NCBI GenBank assembly: GCA_001430745.1 | Contig: KQ482003.1 | Coordinates: 886,991-950,990 of the forward strand | Length of the DNA: 64,000 bases | DNA from: Auxenochlorella pyrenoidosa | Taxonomy: Eukaryota; Chlorophyta; Trebouxiophyceae; Chlorellales; Chlorellaceae | Direction: 5' to 3' | In this document: positions 56,138 through 64,000 of the stretch, in pieces | Layout of the letters: the number at the start of each line of letters is the position of its first letter | Position numbering within the stretch: position 1 is the stretch's first letter | Notes under the pieces: model-generated | What the model was told of the DNA's origin: nothing | What the model saw: only the letters and a program-made list of their open reading frames with translations | The model's database searches: none | Position numbers and translations under genes: made by a program

Positions 56138-57220
56138 ATGGAGCTCTGCCGCTCCGCCTGGGCGCCTGCTAGGCACTGCGATGTCTCGATTGTTAGAGAT
56201 CTCTGCATTAGCCGCTGCCGGAGAAGAGTTGCAAGCCCGCTCGTAGCCAGCAGCGCAGCTCGCGATGCGGGGGGCGGCTCACAAACGCAGCAACATGGCG
56301 TGAGCAGGACAGCAAGCACGGCCCGAAATGCTGCCAGCAGTAGTGCCGCCACTCCCGCCGCCACTCTGAGCTCACAGCCGCCCATCCGGCGTGCGACGCC
56401 CTCCGACCTGCCGCATCTCTGCAAGCTCGAACAGCTGACTGCAGAGGGCGCCACGTGGAGTGACAAACAGATAGAGGTAGGGCCAGGGTTTGCTACAACG
56501 AGGGCATCACCCTGCATTTCGAGCTGTTCCCATTTGCTCAAAGCGCAGCTACGACTTTGTTCCCTGCCATGCAGGCAGAGCTGTCACGGGAGCGTGCCAC
56601 GGTGCTTGTGGTGGACCAGGGGGCTGGCGCGGTAGGCTGGGCGGTGGGCTGGGCGGTGCCCGGCGAGCTGCACATCATGAACATTGCTGTCCACCCAGAC
56701 CACCGGCGGCGAGGGCATGCCCGCGCCCTGCTGGCGGCACTTATCGAGCTGCATAGGTGGGCCCAGCTGATGGTCAAAGCAGGGTTTGTGGGTTAGGGAA
56801 GGTCCCGACACCTTGATTTTATGCCTACGTGGCCGCGCCGCTTGCCCACAGCTGTGGCGTGCGCGTTCCTTCACGGCACCAGCCCTGTCCCCTCCGCAGG
56901 GGCGCTGAGTCGGCGCTGCTGGAGGTGCGGGTGTCCAATGAGCCAGCGCGCAGCTTGTATCGCTCGATGGGCTTCCAGCATGTGGGCTTGCGGCGAAAGT
57001 ACTACCAGGTGGGGTGTTGCGCCAAGCGGGCCAACACAATGCTGCCTTTGCTGCTGTGCTCGGCGGGAATGCAGTCGGACGTAGTTCTTCCATCGCTGCC
57101 TGGCGCTTCCAGATCAGCGCTCCTACTGGCCAGGCCGCCCGCATGTGTTTGCAGGATGGAGAAGATGCCGCCCTCATGACGTTGCAGCTGGAGGCAGGGC
57201 CGGCCACTAGCTCAGCGTGA
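56138..57220 (+). CDS. RimI-like GNAT N-acetyltransferase, probably plastid-targeted
   Basis: The start is ATG 56138 (MELCRSAWAPARHCDVS). The first 75 residues or so are rich in Arg, Ser and Ala with few acids, suggesting a plastid transit peptide. The GNAT fold starts at IRRATPSDLPHLCKLEQL (about 56380-56440). The acetyl-CoA loop is NIAVHPDHRRRGHARALLAA (56680-56740), with R-R-x-G-x-A in place. RVSNEPARSLYRSMGFQHVG (about 56928-56988) and RRKYYQDGEDAALMTL complete the RimI-like domain. Exons are about 56138-56476, 56575-56755, 56900-57008 and 57155-57220. Family members acetylate protein N-termini (and some lysines) in plastids of plants. It converges on the HIR3-like gene, 152 bp away. Confidence 0.85.
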
Positions 57221-57372
57221 AAGAACTGCACACTCTTCTAGTACAGACGTGTACAAACCTATCCCCATGTCTGCTGTCTGAGATAACTGTTCTTAACAAG
57301 CACTCTGTATAGGCATGCACGCTCTGTTTACCGGTCATGAAACAAGGACGTCTCAATCAAGGGCATTCAAGT

Positions 57373-60300
57373 CTAGTGGTTTGCATGCCCTGCATCCGCC
57401 GCCGTCGCAGCCTCCAGAGCCTGGCACACCACCTCGTGCACTACAGCAGCTGCAGTCTCGTCTTCCTGCTCATCCTGCGGGGCCGGCTGTGGCTGCGGTG
57501 CCACCGAAGCGCTCCGCAGCCGCTTCCTGGTCGTTGGTGGGGCGGCCTCGCTGGGCGCTGGCGCTCCCCGCTTTCGCCCAGCAGGAGCTGCGGGCTGCTC
57601 CTCGGCTGCCTCAGCAATGGGTGGCAAAGCCCCTGCTGCTGCAGTAGTTGCTCCGCCCTGCTGCTGCTGCTGCTGCTGGCGGGCGGCAGCACCCTGCTGG
57701 CGAGACTGCCGGCGCTGCTGCCTGGCCGCCTCATCTGCCGCCTTGAGCTGCTCTGCCCGGCTCTGCCTGCTCAGCTCTGCCATCGTTGGCTGCCCCATGC
57801 AGCGCGCATGCAGGCGGTAGGCCCTGCACAAGTGCACGGGCCTCACAGGCGTCAAGCAGCAGATAGCAGGATGGAGGGCAGCTCGAGTTGTGCGCCGGAG
57901 AGCAGGCTGACGGTGGTGCAGGCACAGGGAAATTTGATAGAACACACAGGCTGCAGGCAATGCTTCCGCCCCGGCGCACCTGAGCAGCATATCCTCTCCA
58001 ATGCTGCCCAGCGCTCGCATCTCCTCACGGGCCGCGGCGTTGCTGCTGCCAGCAGCCGCCCCCACCATCTGTTTCCGAACGAGAGAGAGGGAATAAGTTC
58101 TGCACCTTGAGCGCCTGGTGACAAGTGGCTGCGACGTGATGACGCGCACAGCCAAGCATTTCAACAGGGCCATAGTTGTAAGCAACAGCCCAGCACGCTT
58201 GCTGACGCACCTGCAGCCAGCGCGAGAGGTCGCGCTGGAAGGAGTGCGCCACCTGCAGCAGCGCCATGCACCGCTCCTGCAGCAGCTGCTGCTCTGCCGA
58301 TGGCAGCAGAGCAGGGCTGCCCAGAACCTCTCGCAGGTCTGTGCCTGGAGTGGTGCTGTGTGCTGCAGCACCTGCTGCGGCACCTCCTGGCGTCTGCGCG
58401 GCAGGTTGCTGCTGTTGCGTGGGCCCAGCAGGGCCAGCGGGGGCCGGAGAGCTCTGCAGTTCGGCGGCGCCACCTGCAGGAGCTGGCGGCGCCACCTGCA
58501 CGCCATGTTGCTGCTGCTCCTGCTGGGCCTGCCCTGAGGGGGCCCCAGCGGGCTGCCCGTCAACCTCCATGACAGCTGCCAGGTCCTGGGCTGTGGGTTG
58601 CAAGGGGGAGAGCGACCCTGCAGCCACATCCTGCTCCGCCTGTGCCAGCGCGCTGTCCGTGGCCCCTAGCAGCGCCTCAGAGAGTACCAGCGCCTGGCGC
58701 CGCAGGAAGCGCGCCTGCCGCGCCTCGGCCGAGCCCAGGCCCTTCACCCTGCTCCAGGATGGAAAACGTGCCGGGCCGCCAATTTTAGGCAACCACAGAG
58801 TCAAAGTTTGTACAGCAGGCAGGCAGGCAGGCAGCAAATAGCAATATAGCTATAGATAGCAATACGTATCTGTGAGCATGGCCACGTTGTCTAAAATGAG
58901 AGCTGCAGTATAAAGCACGCTTGCAGGGACAATATTACTCCCTGTGCCCCTCACCGCTTCTTCATGGCCAGCAGGAGGGTCAGCAGCTTATCAGTGGCTC
59001 CCTGGTGCTGCAGAAGATGCACATGCAGATTGGCATACAGGCTACAGCCAAGAAAAAACGGGGTCATGTCAGGTTAGTCTGGGTGAGGCGGATGCGTGCT
59101 GGGCCCAGCTTGCAATGTCTGCAACACTTTTGAGTCCACATCAGTTTGATTGTCTGTGGATAAGTCGCCTTCATGTCCCGCTCACTTGAACATCTTGCGC
59201 AAGTTGGGCTGGGAGCAGCGCTGGCGCAGTTCCTCGTCAGCTGCCAAGCTGCTGCTGCTGTTGCTGCACCAGTAGGGGGAAGCACATGATACCACTGAGG
59301 AAGTGAAAGCAGGTGAAGTACTCACAGTTATGCAAGCCAGTGCCTTGCAACTGTTGACAGAGCTGCGGCGCTCCTGCCGTAACCAGGCCCACCTGAGCGC
59401 CTCATGCACGGCTGGCCCGGCCATGCTGTGCCACTTGTCGTCACCCTCAGCGTGCAGGGAGTAGTCACTGAAGACCTGTGAAGTCAGGCAGGAAGGCAAG
59501 CAGAGGCGGCGAAATCTTGGAGTACAGTACCCAAAGCGGCAAAGCAGGGCACACACATCGGCGGCTTAATAAACTGCATAACGCCGGCTCCCAGGAGGCT
59601 GCAGACCAAGCCTGCAAAACTCTCACCTGGTGCGCTTTGGCCAGCAGCTGCTCTGCCGGCGTGCCGTCCAGCCCAGCCGCCACTTGCAGCAGCTGCTCAG
59701 ACACCTGGTGGCGCGCCTGAGTGGCCGGGGTGGGCCACAGGCTGCGGACAGTGCCTGCCGCCTCTGCAGGCGTCGCATGCACCGCCGACGCAGGCGCAGC
59801 GCTCAGCGTTCCGGCAGCATGAGCAGGATGCGCCGCAAGCAATGCAGCTCCAGGGGTTTGCTGTCCAGCAGGCTGCTGCTGCGGGTGTTGCGCCTCGCTG
59901 GCATCCACCTCCATGCTGCCACCAGTGCCGCCGCCCACGGTCAGGGCAAGGCCTGGCGTTGGAGCAGGCGGCCCCAAGCCGGGCAGCTGCTCGAGGGGGC
60001 AGCAGGCTTGCAGGCACGCAACGAGTGCGAGCAGGAAGTGGCCTCTGGAGCACATGGAGCAGGATGGAGGATGGCTCAGCGCAGGAAGGCTCCCAGCCAG
60101 ACATAGTGAGGCTGCGGGTCACATCTTCACAAAAGCAAATGCAATCCAGAGCAGCGCACGCTGCAGCAGCTGCACCACACAGCCACCTACCTGGCCAGCT
60201 TGTCGCAGCCGTCCCAGGCCTTGCTGGCGGATTGAGGCATGGAGGAGATGTATGCGGCTGCCTGCTGCAGCACCTCGAGGGGCGGCTGCCGCCCAGCTTC

Positions 60301-63300
60301 ACAGTCTGGCGACGCCTGCCCATCGACTGCTGCCACAGCAGCATCAGCCAGGCAGGAGAAGTAGAGGCGCAGCGTCTTCCTGCATGGATAGAAACCACAG
60401 CAAAGTGCCAGTTTGTTGAAGAGTGCAGGGGCTGCATTCACTGCCAAAAAAGCAGGCTGCTCAACAATCCGTTCATGCTGGTGATTGCTCTCGAGCACTC
60501 ACCGCAGCCGCGTGCCAAACGTTGCCTCGTCCTCCTGCATGCCAATGCCGGTCAGGCGTGAGGGCGCCTCCCCCCAGCTGCACTCTGGCTCAGCCATGGA
60601 GCCTGCGCGCTTGCCCTCCTGCTCCAGCTGCCCCTGCTCCTGCTGCTGCTGCTGCTGCTGGCCGCCATCACCCGACTGCCTGGCCTTGCGGCCACGCCTG
60701 GGCGGAGCATCCACCTTGCTCTCCTGCGGCACAGGGGGGGGCAGCAAAGCACGAGCGGATGCGGCACTCAGCAACATCTCAGATATCCAGGCAGCAGAAA
60801 AGGGGCAGAATGGTGCAGGCAAATGCATAATGACGCCCAACCGACGATCAGGGAGCACGCTCGACGCTCGCGTCTGTTTGGCGACTCGCTGGGGCTCACC
60901 AGGATGGGCGTCATGTTGGCAGTGAATATCTGCTTGCCGCGGGTGAAGAGCGGCTCCAACAGCGCCACGGCCTTGAGTGGCTGGCCGATGTGCTGCATGG
61001 CCACTGCCAGCCTGCAGGCAGGCGCAGGTGAGCATGCTCTTCGAAAGCACGAGCGTCTCATCCGTCAAGCAAGGTCTTCTCTGTCCAATTCCACGATGAG
61101 GGGGACTGTCATCGGCAGCGTGTGCTTCAAAGCCACGCCTACAGCAGCGCTGCTTGCCTGTAGGCTGCCCGGTGGAAGGTCCGGTCCTTCTCGAGGCACC
61201 AGCGCATGGCGGCGCAGCAGTCCTCCAGCAGGCCCTGCCAGTCTTCCCTCAGCTCCTCATCTGCTGCTGCCGCAGCCGGCCTGCGGGCCTGCTGGCTGGG
61301 ACTGTTCAGCGAGGTGTTGCTGGCGGGCAGGAAGCAGCAGCTGCCCACCAGCCGCAGCAGCTCTCGCTCCTGCTCGCTGGCCTGCTGCTCCCGCTCCCTT
61401 GTGCGCCGCCTGATGCCCTGCCGAGGCTGACCCTCTGACCCGCTGCTGTCCCAGCGAGCAGCAGAGGGCATGGCCAGCAGCAGGCGCATGCGGCTGGCGT
61501 GCAGCGCATAGAGCGGGTAGAGCATGCCGCCTTCGTCGCTGCTGGCATAGTGGCATGCCCGTGCTAGCAGTGGCAGCCAATTCGCCGGCGGCTGCTGCTG
61601 CTTGCGCAGGCAGCGAGCCTTTGCCACCAGCAGGTCCCAGCCAGCCATGTCGTCCTGCTCCTCCAGCGCTGCAGCCGCTGCATCAAAGGCAGCCTCAGCC
61701 AGGCGGCAGCCCTCTTTGTAGGCATCACTGGCCTTGACCTCCTGCCATGCTGCGTTGCTGCCCAGCGGGTCTTGGCAGGGCAGGCTGCGCAGCACATCCT
61801 GCAACAACCTGCGCACACCATGGAGAAGGATTGACACCCGGTCAGAGGCTCATGGAAGCACTGCACAAGATGCAAGTGCAGCAAGTCCACGGTAGCCTCA
61901 ACAGAGTGCTGTTACTGGCAAAGACAATCCCAAACGGGCATGCATGCAGTCCCAGGGCGCACCTCCAGCCGCTTGCGGCCAACAACCGCGTGCGGTCGTC
62001 ATCGCTGGTTGCACACAGCCATGCCCCTGCCGTGGCCCAGTAGGCCAGGCGGCGCCACAGCCGCACCCTGTAAGTGCGAATAAAGAACAGGTGGGGCATA
62101 GCTCTTGATTGCAATTTGCAGTACATGCAGGACATAAACCGGCTGTTGCAAGCGACACTAGGGCTTTGCGCATATGATGCAAAACATGCTGCTCGTTAAA
62201 TGCCAGGCACCTGTGCCGCAGATCACGGCCGTGGCGCCACTCTCGGTGAGTGATGATCTTGCTGGCAGCGTCCTGCAGCGTGGTATGTGGGCGCAGCAAC
62301 ATGCGCTAATTAGGAATGCACGAAAGGCATCAAGAACCCTGTGGAGGGTCTGGGAAGAGCAGTAGTCCAGTAGGACATGCATTACATCAACCCTACGTCG
62401 CGTCCAAACTGTTTTGCTCACCAGCAGGTCATCCGCTGCGCCATGGTACTCGTGCGCCAGCTTCTCCCAAGTCGCCGAGCGTTGAGGGTTGAAGCACAGG
62501 TCAGCTTTGGCAGCCTGCACGTGCCGCTCCACCGCCGCCTCTGCATTGTCCCCTAGCAGGTTGTCCACGCTGGTGCGCTGCAGGATGGGTTCGAGGACGG
62601 GATGCACTGAGCTTTCCCAGTGCACCAACCAGTTGCATTGAGAGCTTTTCAGATGACGGACGCTTTGAGGACAAATGAAGCGTCTCGCATGCACAGCTAG
62701 ACTAGAAACAGCCTAAACTACTGTTCCCATCTATGCGAATGCCACATGCATGCTACTTGGCAGCATTTCAAGCCTCCAACTGTCCTTATAAACACAGCAC
62801 TCTCACCTCTTTGTCCTGAAGCTCGCTCAGCAAATAGTACAGGCTGCGCCGCACAGCCGCGAGCTGCTCCTCATTCGCTCCTTCTAATATAGCTGGTGCG
62901 AAATCCTGGCCGCCCATGGCCCTTGGCGCTGCTGCCTCTTCGCGGGCCTCAGTGTGCTGGAGCGCTGGCGCCTGGGAGGCCAGCTCAAGCAGGCGCTGCA
63001 TGGCATCAGGGCATGCGCCATCCAGCGAGCTGCACGGCATGTGGGGCGGCTCGGCTGCTGCCAGCTGGCGCCATGCGGCAGCCGAGCGAGCCGCCACTGC
63101 CGCTGGCAGCTCGATAAAGTGCTCGGCTGCAGCCTGGAGGAAGCCTGCAGGACATGGTGGCAGCAGCAGTACAGCACAAGCCTGAATGCTCGGCAATTTG
63201 CTGTCCACCTCGGCGTTGGCAAAAGGCACACTTATTCCTGCAAACCTGTTTTAGGCACACCTTTGTGCTTGGAAATATGCTCAACGTCCTCCAGCAGGAA

Positions 63301-64000
63301 AGGCTCCACCAGTGGCCACACATCCGCCACTGCCTGTGGGCTGGTGAGCTGGCGGGCCGCAGCCTCTGCACCACCTTTGGCCTGCAGGGCAAATAGAAAG
63401 CATCACTCAATTTCAATGCACATGGCTCTCATAAGCTCCATGCAGAAGAATTGAGGCACAACAACATTTAAGCAATCCAACTTTGAACACATAACCAAAC
63501 ATCTGCCGCCCTCCCCACCCTGCCTCGAGCTCACATGGAAGTCGCCGCCCCACTCCTCCTGCTTGTCAAGTCCAGGGAGCTCCAGCCCGAACAGCCAGAA
63601 CAAGCAGTGCTGCACGCCGCCAGTGAGCTGCTGCCGCAGTTCTGCTGCATCGGGGACTTCACCAGCCTGGGCAGGGGCTGGCTCTGTGCCAAGCGCATCC
63701 AGCTGCTTCAGCAGCAACTGCAGCTTGCCCATGCACGCCTGCAGAGCCAGATAAAGGGCATAACGCTGCAGCTCTTGAGGAAAGTACACGAGCTGCTGCA
63801 AAACATATGGCCCCTGTAAATCGGGCATAATTTGTGCACTCCAGCCTTCACAGCACAGTATGTTGTCCGAACTGTCTTTCTCCAACGCACCTGGACAAAT
63901 CGGCCCCGCCTGTCCATCAGAGCCTGTGCGGTGCCCAGGGCCTCGCACAGGTGCCAGGCAACATCCTGCGCCCTCTCCACAGCCTGCAGCACTTGAACGC
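57373..64000 (-). CDS. HIR3/CABIN1-like HIR-complex subunit, 5' truncated
   Basis: Three-prime part of a long many-exon gene; the N-terminus lies beyond 64000. HIR3/CABIN1 is the TPR scaffold of the HIRA complex that deposits H3.3 independently of replication. Recognised segments, in protein order: YVLQQLVYFPQELQRYALYL (about 63800-63740); VQHCLFWLFGLELPGLD (63625-63570), equivalent to the YCLYG region of CABIN1; WPLVEPFLLEDVEHISKHKG (about 63325-63260); LYYLLSELQDKE (62845-62810); and ATWEKLAHEYHGAADDLL (about 62480-62425). Then come ASKIITHREWRHGRDLRHR (about 62270-62210), AVAMQHIGQPLKAVALLEPL (about 61010-60950), LRLYFSCLADAAVAAVD (60375-60325), LYANLHVHLLQHQGATDKLL (about 59040-58985) and ARFLRRQALVLSEALLGA (about 58710-58660). 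The tail is Gln/Ala-rich and basic (RKRLRSASV) with the stop at 57373. Low overall conservation of this family keeps the assignment moderate. Confidence 0.68.
58819..58834. repeat. CAGG tetranucleotide repeat in intron
   Basis: Four consecutive CAGG units lie in the intron between exons encoding LLAMKKR and VKGLGSAEA of the HIR3-like gene. Confidence 0.7.

Noticed and set aside
57373..58629. Single 418-residue minus-strand ORF
   Set aside because: Its 5' half is out of frame with the conserved exons; only its 3' part matches the true final exon of the HIR3-like gene.
58819..58834. CAGG and other short repeats as a CRISPR-like or satellite array
   Set aside because: Only a few perfect units with no spacers; a simple microsatellite.
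1..64000. Viral or transposon insertion
   Set aside because: No reverse transcriptase, transposase, integrase, capsid or terminal repeat motif was seen in any coherent frame.
1..64000. tRNA genes
   Set aside because: A few TTCGA/TTCAA motifs occur, but none is flanked by pairing arms; most lie in exons.

Overview
The window is nuclear DNA of a unicellular green alga, most likely a Chlorella-like trebouxiophyte. The evidence is very high GC, many short GT-AG introns (usually GTGAG/GTGCG donors and CTGCAG acceptors), alanine- and glutamine-rich low-complexity runs, TGTAA-type poly(A) signals, a nuclear psaE gene with a short transit peptide, and a plastidial-type starch phosphorylase. The genus assignment is inference. 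No mobile element, CRISPR array, rRNA or tRNA was seen. One assembly gap (19374-19898) interrupts a gene.

Layout: 1-4743 (+) holds the 3' part of an ASPM-like spindle gene (CH domain, IQ array, ARM/HEAT-like tail). 4994-10059 (-) is a WDR48/UAF1-like WD40 protein. 10449-15130 (+) is a SAPS-family regulatory subunit of a PP6/Sit4-type phosphatase. 15491-18236 (-) is a membrane-anchored carbohydrate sulfotransferase. 18538-20896 (-) is a putative plastid cysteine phosphatase containing the gap. 21180-22263 (+) is psaE. 23006-29968 (-) is alpha-glucan phosphorylase with an internal insertion. 30562-33186 (+) is methionine aminopeptidase type 1. 33924-37149 (+) is a secreted polysaccharide-deacetylase-like protein. 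37877-39147 (+) is a secreted LysM protein with a Ser-Pro stalk. 39678-41814 (-) is a second sulfotransferase. 41994-44162 (+) is an O-fucosyltransferase-like protein. 44639-55845 (+) is a very large chromatin protein. 56138-57220 (+) is a RimI-like GNAT acetyltransferase. 57373-64000 (-) is the 3' part of a HIR3/CABIN1-like histone-chaperone subunit.

Two themes stand out. From 33.9 to 44.2 kb there are four neighbouring genes for secreted or Golgi glycan chemistry: a deacetylase-like protein, a LysM protein, a sulfotransferase and an O-fucosyltransferase. A paralogous sulfotransferase lies at 15.5-18.2 kb. From 44.6 kb to the end the content is chromatin: a roughly 2,000-residue protein that combines RFTS, DDT, WHIM, BRWD/Tudor-like, ARID and EMSY-like Tudor modules, followed by a HIR-complex subunit. 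The fusion is the most novel item in the window. It joins in one polypeptide modules that land plants keep in separate ISWI-complex subunits (RLT-type DDT/WHIM and ARID5-type ARID) with a module otherwise typical of DNMT1.

Genes are packed tightly and many are arranged as divergent or convergent pairs. Start-to-start spacings of divergent pairs are about 180 to 590 bp, so shared promoters are likely. All exon structures were read by eye from splice motifs and protein continuity. Outer coordinates of CDS entries are start and stop codons, and introns are included in the span.
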